Origin: Aspergillus flavus
Lineage: Eukaryota; Ascomycota; Eurotiomycetes; Eurotiales; Aspergillaceae
DNA: 64,000 nucleotides
Assembly: GCF_009017415.1 (NCBI RefSeq)
Contig: NC_092409.1
Location: 1,054,001 to 1,118,000, forward strand
Direction of reading: 5' to 3'
Shown: positions 24,489 to 33,582 of the stretch, in pieces
Layout of the letters: each line of letters starts with the position of its first letter
Numbering within the stretch: position 1 is the stretch's first letter
Notes under the pieces: model-generated
The model's input: only the letters and a program-made list of their open reading frames with translations
Database searches by the model: none
What the model was told of the DNA's origin: nothing
Made by a program: the position numbers and the translations under genes

Positions 24489-25856
24489 TCAAAAAGGACA
24501 CTGTCCCCTTCGCCCTCTTCTAAGTTTCACATTTTCCTGTCTGGCATAATTTCTGCCTCTCCCTTTCATATATGACGGCCCTATATCACGCGTATTGAAT
24601 CCACACGGCATGAACCTATCACCATCATCGCCCGGAAGAGGCCGTCCCTGGGCCCAAGTAATCCAGGCATATGGCCCCCAACGATTCCAAAGTGTCGGGG
24701 CCACGTAATAAGGATAGGCTTCCCAGATGCGTACTCGGTGTGGAGACCGTTCTTCCGGATCTGGGTTTACTCTTAACTGTCGAAAGAGCAGCGGGCGTGG
24801 CAGGACAAGGTATCGAAGGATGTACTTCCGAACAACCAATACAGTGTGGGTTAGAGCGTAAACCCATGGAGCCGGCTGAGATAGTCGCAGCTGGTCGTCC
24901 ATCAAAACAAGTATCATGTTTCTAGCCAGGTTGTGCAATATCTTGGGTACACCATTCAGAGCAACATTCCGTATCAGCTGATCCTGTAGATCACTAATGC
25001 CAGGCGGGTGATGAGGCATCGCTTGTATTTCGTAGTCACGGCACCATTTCTCAATCTCCTCAAAGAATTGCAAGCCATCCTTGAACCCTTTCTTACCTGA
25101 TGGTAAAGAATCGTAGCTGACTTCCATCGCGTCGCCGAAGCTTTTCCAGTACGTACCCATTGCACACTTTTCCATCTGACTCGTCTGATCCCACTCATAT
25201 CGATCGATCCATTTGGCGGGCTCGATCGTGAGCAGCCCGAGTGTGTAAAGCATGTCATCTTCCATGATACTGCCCGATTCCCTATATGCATGATGTAGGT
25301 ATTTCACACGAGCAATCGCTTCGTGACCGCGTCGGGACGCTGGTGGATTTGCTAGCGCTTCGACCATCAAAGCCACGGTGTCCGAATATCGCTTATACCA
25401 GGTTTTCGGTGAAGCAAAATCGGATTTCCTTAGAAGAACTCGAGAAATGGTGGGAATCGCATAGGTCTAATATGTGTGTCAGCTTTATTTTTCCCTAAGG
25501 GACATAATCCGATGTACCCGGAATAAAGCATATTCCAACCCTATTTGAAACATGGCCGGGAACTCTAGCTGTCCTAGAGTGGTCAATATCTCCCATGCAT
25601 CATTATCTGTCAATTCCCCGTTCAGATAACGTTTCGAGTATCGGTTATGGAGTAATCTCCGTCGACGGAATCGCAGGATATGAACTAGACCCAGATAACA
25701 ACAGAGCAGGGTAAGGTTGATGTACATGCCCATCATATAAAACACTTGACGAATTATACCATAAGTCCATGAAGCTGGTAAGCTGATATTACTACTCAGC
25801 TGAGTCGGAGCGGGGTCTATTGATCCATTTAAATCTGTAGCTAGTGTCTCGGGCAA
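24489..25856 (-). CDS. mpaB/rubber-oxygenase-like (DUF2236) ER-membrane oxygenase
   Basis: Two exons (25856-25518, 25466-24489) with a 51-base phase-0 intron give about 438 residues. The splice restores EYALFRTYAIPTISRVL, and family hallmarks follow: KRYSDTVALMVEAL, HEAIARVKYLHHAYRESG, DDMLYTLGLLTIEPAKWIDR, EKCAMGTYWKSFGDAMEVSY and GFKDGLQFFEEIEKW. A single N-terminal membrane helix (YINLTLLCCYLGLVHILRF) and Arg-rich RFRRRR suggest ER anchoring. In Penicillium, MpaB cleaves the farnesyl side chain during mycophenolic acid synthesis; the substrate here is unknown and no partner cluster is visible. The 5' end has no in-frame ATG: the frame opens after a TGA, an ACG at 25868-25866 sits where a start would fit, and the first ATG (25736) lies inside the membrane helix region. 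Confidence 0.85.
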
Positions 25857-26058
25857 TGGTGTTTCCGTTATGCAATTAATGTCACCTCATGCTACTTAGC
25901 TTCTTTAAGGACCCACTCAACAAGCCAGGTAGGCAAGGCCCCTCTACTAAATGTAGAGAGCTACAAAGCCGGCTCACACAAGATTAACCACTATTGAGAA
26001 AAACCAATGCCGTAAGGCAAGTCAAGTACTGTCATGTTAAAGTTCCGTTCTAGCATGA

Positions 26059-27150
26059 CTATATGTCAGGCATGCACTCATCATCGTCATCGTCATCGTC
26101 ATTATCGGAACAGTCGAAGTCGCCTTCAGGGCTCTCATACAGGTTCTCCGGGTCTCCCAGGACGTTCTTGATACGTCGCCCGAGTTCTTCAACCAGAAAG
26201 ATCCTCTGTGCCGCCAGTTGATCCAGCCCTCGCAACCGCTGGATCATGTCCACCATTCCACTGAGCTTCAAGCAAGTCTCCTTAAGCCCAAACGTCGGTG
26301 AAAGAAGTCCGTCATCGGCGGCAGCAGGTTCGCCCTCAATAAGGAAGACCTCAGGGACGCCAAATTCGTCATGAAGCCTTTTCCATCTCAGTGCGCGAGA
26401 AATGCTTCTGTAGAATTCCTCAATCAATTCATCTCTTTCCCCCTCCTTGATTCGCATAGCAGTGCCTTCATTTAGCATTCCTAGGTTGGACATCAATTTC
26501 CGAGAGATATTGGCTCTGACAGCCTCCTCACTCATCCCTCTCGAAACTCCATCGTCGACTAAACTCATATACTCCCGGGCCAGCTCAACCATAGCAATGC
26601 GAGACTGTAGAGTGCAGTAAACAGTGTTGGCTTTGAAAGTCTCAAGCTCCATAAACAAACTGACTAGGTTGGACGTGGGCTGACAGAATGAAGAAAGGCC
26701 GAAATACTTCCAGTGAGCTTCCATCAGGGTAGCAAAATAACGTGCACACTTTGACTTTGAGGATGGCACCATGGCTGCTTTCCCCGATGGTGCTCCCTTA
26801 GGTTGTTGAACCTCATGTATCGCCAGTGGAAGCCCTGGTTGACCTTGTCCTTGCGTATCTGGTGGTGTCTTTCTAGAAGGAGGGTTTGGATGCAATTGCT
26901 TGTCTTGCCTGGCAGTCATACTGTCAGAGCAAGTGTAATGGCACTTGGCACAGTCCCGATGTGGCCATGAGTGGCCAAGGCGAACACACTAGTGTAGCCA
27001 TCGTCAGTATCTGCCAGCAACCAAATGAATGGAAAGTAAAACAGTAGTTTACTGCACAAGTCGTCATACCTCCTTCTCCGTACATTGACACTGTGTGCCT
27101 TCCAGGTATTGCAATCGCTCTGAGATTGCGAGGCTAGATGTGATATCCAT
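26059..27150 (-). CDS. uncharacterised Cys/His-rich N-terminus protein with acidic tail
   Basis: Two exons (27150-27070, 26988-26059) give 336 residues. Exon 1 plus the start of exon 2 hold a dense Cys/His cluster within about 30 residues (QCQCTEKECVRLGH, then HRDCAKCHYTC), which could bind zinc. A Pro/Gln-rich linker follows, then a mainly helical domain (residues about 100-290). The end is strongly acidic (SDNDDDDDDDECMPDI). I do not recognise the family. The layout resembles regulators with a small zinc module at the N terminus, but no known DNA-binding signature fits. The exon-1 start is supported by the 27 in-frame codons running straight into a GTATG donor. Confidence 0.7.
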
Positions 27151-27344
27151 CTTAACAGTATAGAAAATTTAAGATACTGTCCGCAAGACGGGATTGATAG
27201 AAGAGGTAAGACAGATATAGCGAGTAAGAAGGATGGTGGACGGATCCAGAATCAGTGGGATGTGGCAGATTCTTCGTCCTTCTTATAGTTTATACCTTGA
27301 GTCGTTGATCTAGTCTCTACAAGGCGTTTGCCGATCAATGCCCA

Positions 27345-27455
27345 TCCTTGTCCATTCTGTCCATTTTGTCCCATTCTGTCCCATTCTGTCCCGTTTTGTC
27401 CCATTTTGTCCCATTTTGTCCCATTTTGTCCCATCTTTGCCCATCTTTACCCATC
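27345..27455 (+). repeat. decamer minisatellite, consensus CCATTTTGTC
   Basis: About eleven head-to-tail copies of a 10-base unit (TCCCATTTTG with C/T and T/C variants such as CCATTCTGTC and CCATCTTTGC). Central copies are identical and the edges are degenerate, the usual picture of unequal exchange or slippage. A 10-base period is not a codon multiple, so the open frames across it are not informative. Confidence 0.9.
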
Positions 27456-27509
27456 CTCCTAGTGACCCATATGCATCCATCCGAATCCAGTTAGATCCAA
27501 CAATATCCC

Positions 27510-27580
27510 CCAAAAATCCCGCAAAATCCCGCGAAATCTTGCAAAATCCAACAAAATCCAATAAAACCAAGCAAGGCCAA
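27510..27580 (+). repeat. degenerate repeat, unit about CAAAATCCCG
   Basis: Directly after the decamer array lie about six imperfect copies of a roughly 10-11-base A-rich unit (AAAATCCCGC, AAATCTTGCA, AAATCCAACA, AAATCCAATA). It has a different consensus from the neighbouring array but a similar period. Confidence 0.65.
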
Positions 27581-28272
27581 CCAAGTCCATTCTAATATCT
27601 AACCCCCACCAATAAGCAATCAACATAATCTCTAATGCTCCTATCATCCCTAATACCCCATACCAGTAGCCCAAATACTCCAACCATCACTTATATTCCA
27701 CAAGAAGCCAGATACAGTCAACATAGAAGTTTCTGACTCGGCAAATCCAGAGCATTTGACTGAAGTAAATCATATCCTATTGACAATATCCGCTCAGAAG
27801 GCCGAGTCACGGGTAGTCACTCTTCTTACCGCACATCGTCAAATTGGATTGCCATTTGTCTGTATGCTCTAGTCATTCATTATGGAAGATATTTATTTGA
27901 TCTACGATACACCCTACGTTGTTATGGTCGGATCCAGGGTGATAGCAATTATGAGATATATTAGTTACCAAAGGGAAATTAACAGCTGTAGTTTCACAAC
28001 CTTGAGTACCTTGGGAACATCGAACTTAGGGCTGACACCTTTTGGTAGCCTGGGAGTGACAGGTCACAGTAACTATCTAGTTAATATTAGGAATGGACCT
28101 GCGTCCTATACTATGTTTATATGTCCAGTGAAAAGTAGGAGGCTTTGTATATCACAGATGAAAGGAACTTGAATCTAAAATCAATCAGACGTATTTATAC
28201 ACTTGTTGAATCAGACAAGCCTTCAGATAACTCAGTACATAAACAACAGATAATTGCACCACCTTCCGGCCA

Positions 28273-29157
28273 TTACTGATAAGTAACCTTCAACTCCGAA
28301 TCACTAACGATAGTCGGAACAGCCTGAACAGTATTGCTCGATCTATCCTGAACCGCATACAGAGCCGATCCACCAAGTCCATACTCCTTACCCCCCGCCT
28401 TAGCAACACACCCAGTAAAAGTCGCCTCGCCAAAGTCCACAAACGTCAGTCCATCACCATCAACCGCCAAGTCCTCCAGAATCCACTCGGCATTCTGACC
28501 AGTCAAAGTCGCAGTCGCCGCCGGAGCAGAGGCAGTAACCGTCACATTCTTGCCGGTAGTCAAATTTTCGATAACCGCCACACCCTCGCTGTTAGAGGTC
28601 GACTCGACACTGGTGAAGACCACATCCCCGAAGTTGAACTCGAGGTCAATATTCACCGAGTTGGCCGGGTACCACTCGTACCAGCCGGCGAAGGAGGGCT
28701 TGCCGTTTTGCACGTAGATATCGACGCCGGCTTGCCAGATGGCGTCGCCGGAGGTGGCGCCGTCGATACCGACCCAGAAGGATGCGGCTTGCGTTTGGGA
28801 CGATGAGGCCGCTGTTGGCGTCACGGAGGGGAGGGTGAAGGTCGCTGCGACGTAGCTGTAGGTTGCGCTGGCTGCGGGAGCGGTTGTTTGCACTGCTCCC
28901 GCCCAATTCTCGTTGATTAGGTAGTCGTCTTCGGATTGGGCCTGGCTGTGTGCGATGGCCTTGGATTTGGCTTGGGGAGCGGGTGTGACTTGGGCGCTAG
29001 GCTGTTCAGCTTGCGCTTCGGAGGGACTGTCAAGGTCGATTTCGCCGAGCCAGCCTGGGCTCTGGAAACGCCGAGCTCTGAGGCCTTGGCCGTGGGGTCC
29101 GGCGAGGGCTGTGCCGGTTAAGAGGGCTGTCAAAGCCAGAGAAGAAGGGAATTTCAT
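28273..29157 (-). CDS. secreted acid peptidase, family G1 (eqolisin/aspergilloglutamic peptidase)
   Basis: A single exon of 294 residues. A signal peptide (about 1-19, SLALTALLTGTALAG) is followed by a propeptide with LRARR at 26-30, and the mature domain begins near NENWAGAV (83-89). The G1 catalytic pair is visible. Gln142 lies in FWVGIDG...IWQAGVDIY, and the Glu lies in AEWILED (residues 223-229). GWYEWYPA and the C-terminal strand region complete the beta-sandwich fold. Length matches secreted fungal eqolisins. These enzymes digest proteins in acid surroundings and are usually controlled by ambient pH and nitrogen supply. TATA-like AT-rich DNA (TATATATG) lies about 30-40 bases upstream of the start. 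Confidence 0.96.
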   Translation of the reverse strand: MKFPSSLALTALLTGTALAGPHGQGLRARRFQSPGWLGEIDLDSPSEAQAEQPSAQVTPAPQAKSKAIAHSQAQSEDDYLINENWAGAVQTTAPAASATYSYVAATFTLPSVTPTAASSSQTQAASFWVGIDGATSGDAIWQAGVDIYVQNGKPSFAGWYEWYPANSVNIDLEFNFGDVVFTSVESTSNSEGVAVIENLTTGKNVTVTASAPAATATLTGQNAEWILEDLAVDGDGLTFVDFGEATFTGCVAKAGGKEYGLGGSALYAVQDRSSNTVQAVPTIVSDSELKVTYQ

Positions 29158-31140
29158 AGTGATAAAAGATAGTACAAGAAATATATATGTACAAGCGAAA
29201 GAATTAAAGGACCCTGCCAGTCAATGAGCGAATGAATAAACGAATGTATAGTCCAGGCGAAAGATTCCAGATCTTCTGCGATGGATTGAAGAAACGAAGT
29301 GACAGGGTGCAATTTGCTTTTAAAGCATCGGCTTTTAGGCTGTGGTTAGGCTATGGAGAAAGGTGAAGGCTTCCGTTTCATATTAATTGAGCTAAGTCCC
29401 GTTAGTCGTCTGGCTTAAACAGCAGCGTTCAGTGCAAAACCCCATTGATCCAATAGCCCCTATTGTTATATTGAACTTTTAATTAATGCACGGAGTATGT
29501 CCGGTCGTCAACTGCCGTTGGCCAACCATGGCCTGAGTAGAGGATTGGTGGGAAAGCTTGCAGGTGCTTATCAGACAGTAAGTATGCCAGACCCACCGTC
29601 GGTAGATGGACGACAGTAACAATTAGGGCTTGAGAGTAAGATTACATGTCCCACTCTGAAACAACCGGCTCCCCTAACCCAATGCGGGATGATTTTCGAT
29701 TTACGACCTCGCATGTTTACTTTGTTTATGAATTCTAGGTACGGTTAACTCTCCTTGATCTGCTTGTTCTGCTTGCTATTGGTGGTGTGCTTGATAGCAT
29801 GGGATAGCCAAGAAGCTCGTAGGCCCCAAGGTGTTTCTACACATCCTCATCGGTGGCACAGATTCTTATCTTAAGTCTCCTTTGAGTAGGCCAATATTAT
29901 CTCCGATTGACGAATTATAGCAAAGATAATGGCATTTATTAACCTATAAATCGAAATTTATTGACAAGAATTCCGTCCGGCTTACTCTCATACATTCATC
30001 AGAGCATCACCAACAAACCAGCCAACCATGGCAACACCAGATAAGCCAGTAGAATCCACCTCGAATACCAACCATTTACCTTACGTTGATAGAAGGAAAT
30101 ATATCAACCATTGCTGTCCCAACAGCGGCTACAGAGTTGGTACCCAGGCTATAGCTATGGTGATTGAAAAACACAAGTGCCATTCGTCCAACATGACACA
30201 TACCCAACCGATTACTATACAGTTTATACTAAGTCTCCAACCAGATATAAGTCCCATTACCATCCATGATACTTTACTCCCCTATTCACAGGCAAGAGAT
30301 ATAATCAGTAATCAACCTAACCCCACCGAACCAATCCATATAACATGAACAAGAACACCAAAAAGCTTCCTCCCTACTACCACCAGACCAAAGCGTTCCT
30401 GACATACCAGCCAGAAGAAAGCAATGTATCACATCACACCCACCATAGGCAGCCTTGTACCCATGTTACCCTCACCGGTCTTGATTTAAATAATTTCTAT
30501 GCCGTCACTGATCCATTTATTCCCCGTGTATCACAGCTTGGGCGCGTGTCTTTGGACGTGGCATACCATTGGACTCTCCTAGTATAAGCTTCCCATGTAT
30601 ATCGTCTGTTGTCTTTTCTTGGGATGTGATATACTGTACTATGGTACTACTTAACTAAGTCTAGAGGCAGTTGGACTCTGGGCTCGTTGGGTAGATACTT
30701 GTGGCTTGGGTAGGGATGGTTGAGTGGTGCTCGGTCTTGAGTGGCGTGATGGTAGTTGTTGATATATTTTTATCTGTTTATTTTAATTTATTTATTTATT
30801 TTTTTTTTCTTCTATTCTTTTGGGAGGGAAGTCGTCTAGATGCTATGGGTGTAGAACACTGGAAGCATTGTTCTTACTCTCTCGGTTGCGCTGGCCTTGC
30901 TCTGGTATTCAAGATGTTCGTTGCCAGGCTAGTTAGTACGATCTCGATTGCATGTTCATTCATTAGGTGTATGAATCTGTCTTGTTAGTTGGTAGAAATT
31001 GCCAACTCTTGGTCCTGTAGTAACATCGCCTTCATATAAATACTCATTGGAAAATGTCATATCCAATATCTGTACGATTGCTAGGGTATCAAACAAAAAA
31101 CCACAAATTCAACATCAACATAGCCAGCATTCCATAAATT
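29158..31140. other. 2-kb intergenic region, no supported gene
   Basis: Promoter side of the peptidase, then AT-rich DNA. Open frames at 30028-30348, 30345-30587 and 30701-30988 on the plus strand have no recognisable domain and non-coding composition (His/Thr-rich, or runs of Phe from a T-tract at 30790-30810). The stretch marks the change from accessory to core gene content. Confidence 0.5.
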
Positions 31141-32368
31141 TCAATCACTATCCTCCTCCTCCTCCTCCTCCTCCTCCTCCTCCTCCTCCTCCTCCTCCTC
31201 CTCCTCCTCCTCCTCCTCATCCTCATCCTCATCCTCACTCTCTTCCTCCTCCTCCGTTCTCCCCCGTCTCTGCGACTGTCTCCTCTGCGTCTCCTCCCCC
31301 TCAACGTCCCCATTCTGCTCCTCCTCTTCCTCCCGCGGTTCAGGCACCTTAATCCCCAAACTCCTGGCCAACCTCGCCTCAAAATCCTCCCTCTGCTCCT
31401 CCGTATTCCCAACCCCATAAACCTCCCTCACCAGCCCCGCCACGCCCGCAGTCCCAACCTCCATCTTCCCCCTCGGTCCCACCATATACTCAACCAGCTC
31501 CTCGCCGCCATCCATCTCCCGCGTTCGAACCAGATACCCCTCTTTACACAGCCGCTGCAGTAACCGATCCGTCCGATCAATCGGCGTATACGTATCGGCG
31601 TTCGTCCGCGCCAGATACCGATCCAGCTTCTGCTCCGGTAAGGACCCCCCATTGAGCATGATCACGGCGATGATAAACGAGTATAACCCGGTATAGGTAC
31701 TCTCCCCGGGGGCTTTCGTCGGCGGCAGAATCTCAGGACGTCGATACGCGGCCGGTAACGTACTACCCACGATCCAGGATTTGTTTGTCGAGGAGGGTTT
31801 TTCGACTTTTTGGGCCGCTAGATTTATCCATCTCAATTAGCACTCACTCCCCCAAAGCAACATAAACACCCCCCATCCTTGAGATAGAGGAGAAAAAACG
31901 CACCCCGCCGATCATGTATCGTAACTCTCTCCCTCCCCGGCAACTCCACCATCTGCATCCCAAACTTCTCCCGCAACACCTTCTGCGCCGACTCAAACAC
32001 CACCTTAAATTGTCTCACCCCCTGATCGCCCAGCACCTTGGCACTAATCTCCGTCCGGCGGATCGGCTGCCGCGCATACTCGCTGGCCAGGGCGAGTCGC
32101 ACCATCTTCTTGACCATCACGTCGGTGCTGCTCGGGTGGTGGGTTGCATCGTCGTCGGTGTCGGAGGCGGAGGCTTGGGTTTGGTGTTGGTTTTGGTTGG
32201 AGGTGCGGCGGCGTTGGGGAGTTGGGCCTTGGCTTTGGTCTTCTTCTGAGCCGGATGAGTCTGCTTCGGAGTTTGAGGGTGGGGGGTCCTTTAGGTTGTT
32301 AGTTGGGTTTGGTTCTTTTTATGGGGTTGGATTGGGCTTACGGCGCGGCGTTTGCGGATGAGGGGCAT
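31141..32368 (-). CDS. nse3: Nse3, MAGE-domain subunit of the Smc5/6 complex
   Basis: Three exons (32368-32342, 32288-31904, 31817-31141) give 362 residues. The tiny first exon encodes MPLIRKRRA. A Ser/Gln-rich linker precedes the MAGE homology domain. Its first winged helix is seen in VKKMVRLALASEYARQPIRR, EISAKVLGDQ and FESAQKVLREKFGMQMVEL. Its second is seen in YTGLYSFIIAVIMLNGGSLP, LDRYLARTNAD and RLLQRLCKEGYLVRTRE. Nse3 binds Nse1 and Nse4 in the Smc5/6 complex, which acts in recombination and DNA repair in the nucleus. The tail is an extreme acidic run: 22 consecutive Glu codons at 31153-31218, preceded by Asp-Glu alternation and ending DSD. The gene symbol follows the domain and the single MAGE gene usual in fungi. 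Confidence 0.88.
31150..31240 (-). repeat. GAG trinucleotide repeat encoding polyglutamate
   Basis: There are 22 uninterrupted CTC triplets on the plus strand (31153-31218), i.e. GAG on the coding strand, followed by CAT-CCT-alternating triplets encoding Asp-Glu. It lies at the extreme C terminus of Nse3. All Glu codons in the run are GAG, which points to slippage expansion. Confidence 0.95.
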
Positions 32369-32952
32369 TTTTCTATCTTTTGGGGTCTTTTCCCAGTATT
32401 GGGTTGGAGTGGTGGGATACTGGGTGGGTATAATTTGGGATATCGTTATCGAGATATCAGATATTGATACTGCCTAATTGAGAGTCGCGACGCGAGTAGA
32501 GATGGCGCTAGGCTGATCTGGGATGGACCGTGATAGTTGGAACTCGATTGGGCAGTCACATGTTCGATCACATGTGATCTGCGAGGATCAGTTGATGGAA
32601 GTTTTTCTTGACTGCTGTTGCGCCATTGTTGTTTTGTCTTGTTTTACTTGTGTTTTATTTTAGTTTGTTTCTTTTTATTGTTTTCTGATTGAGGGATCTT
32701 ATATTAATTTGTTTTGTGTCGGAGGGTTACGGTTGGTTCGAGGGGAGATCCAATTGGGTATTGATAACATCGAGATGGGGTAGTGTATCAAAGGACCGGT
32801 CGCCATAAGACATGGCTCCGATGTCTGGAAAGAGAAATGAATAAATCAAGTAGCTGCGCAAAAAAATCAAAACACCCTTCTAGAAACAGAAATTAAACAT
32901 AAAAGCTTGCTGGACAAAGAACCCTCCAGTGAAATTGAAACACCATCCCTCT
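32369..32952. other. promoter region of nse3 and 3' flank of the CAP20-like gene
   Basis: No coding content recognised. T-rich DNA at about 32630-32690. Confidence 0.5.
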
Positions 32953-33582
32953 CTAGTTGTTGGCCTTGTCGGTCTTGTCGTTGACCACGTCCTTCACTTG
33001 CTCCTTCTTGGCCTGCAGCAAGGAGCTGAGGAAGCCCAGCGACTCCTGCGACAGGACCAAGCTGGTCGTGATCAGCGCCTTGCCGCTGGCCACCACCCCG
33101 TCACCACCGCACTTCTTGTACTCGGATCCGTAGGTGTCAAAGACATGGGACTTGACTTCGCCCACGACTCGCACCGGGTAAGTGGCGTTATCGTAGATGG
33201 TGTTCCGGAGCTTCTCGGTGTCCTCCTTGATCAACGGGAATCGCGAGTCGATCTGAGACAGTCCTTGGTCGCCGAGGGAGTCTGCGCGGGCCAGGTAGGG
33301 GGCGATGTAGCCGTAGGGTTTGGAGAAGTAGGGCAGGAAGGGCTTCGCGATGCGGTCATAGCTCTGGTCGGCGTACTCTATGGACTTGGCGCCGTACTTG
33401 TTGCTCTTAAAGACGGAGATGGAGTCGGAGACGAGGGGGTAGGATGTGAGGTGCTGTAAAAAGGGTGAGTGATGGTGCCGAAAATTCACAATAGAAATAT
33501 AACTTACATCGAGGAAGTGCGAGTGGACCTTCTCGCCGTTGACAGCGTTTTCACCCATCTTCTTTGGCTCTGCGTGAGGCAT
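32953..33582 (-). CDS. CAP20/Mpl1-type perilipin-like lipid-droplet protein
   Basis: Two exons (33582-33508, 33453-32953), a 54-base phase-0 intron (GTAAGT...CAG), 191 residues. The sequence HLTSYPLVSDSISVFKSNKY, then IAKPFLPYFSKPYGYIAPYL and RADSLGDQGLSQIDSRFP, is characteristic of the fungal CAP20/Mpl1 family. Members coat lipid droplets and were found through their part in appressorium turgor in Colletotrichum and Metarhizium. In saprobes they serve lipid storage. Amphipathic helices in the C-terminal half (FLSSLLQAKKEQVKDVVNDK) fit droplet binding. ATG 33582 was chosen because it gives the family-like N terminus; the frame remains open to 33663, which is probably 5' leader. Confidence 0.9.
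   Translation of the reverse strand: MPHAEPKKMGENAVNGEKVHSHFLDVSYISIVNFRHHHSPFLQHLTSYPLVSDSISVFKSNKYGAKSIEYADQSYDRIAKPFLPYFSKPYGYIAPYLARADSLGDQGLSQIDSRFPLIKEDTEKLRNTIYDNATYPVRVVGEVKSHVFDTYGSEYKKCGGDGVVASGKALITTSLVLSQESLGFLSSLLQAKKEQVKDVVNDKTDKANN

Larger units (their letters stand above)
27151..28272. other. 1.1-kb intergenic region containing minisatellites
   Basis: No gene is supported. The region carries the decamer repeat and the adjacent A-rich repeat listed separately, then low-complexity DNA up to the 3' end of the peptidase gene. Confidence 0.6.

Noticed and set aside
27252..27595. Open frames with repeated MGQNGTKWDK-type peptides across the decamer array
   Set aside because: A 10-base period yields such peptides by chance in all frames; no start context or conserved neighbour supports a gene.
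30028..30587. Two plus-strand open frames of 80-106 codons
   Set aside because: His/Thr/Pro-rich composition, no motif and no splice-supported continuation.
30999..31418. Proline-run and arginine-run open frames opposite the Nse3 tail
   Set aside because: They are other-frame readings of the GAG/CTC triplet repeat in the Nse3 coding sequence.
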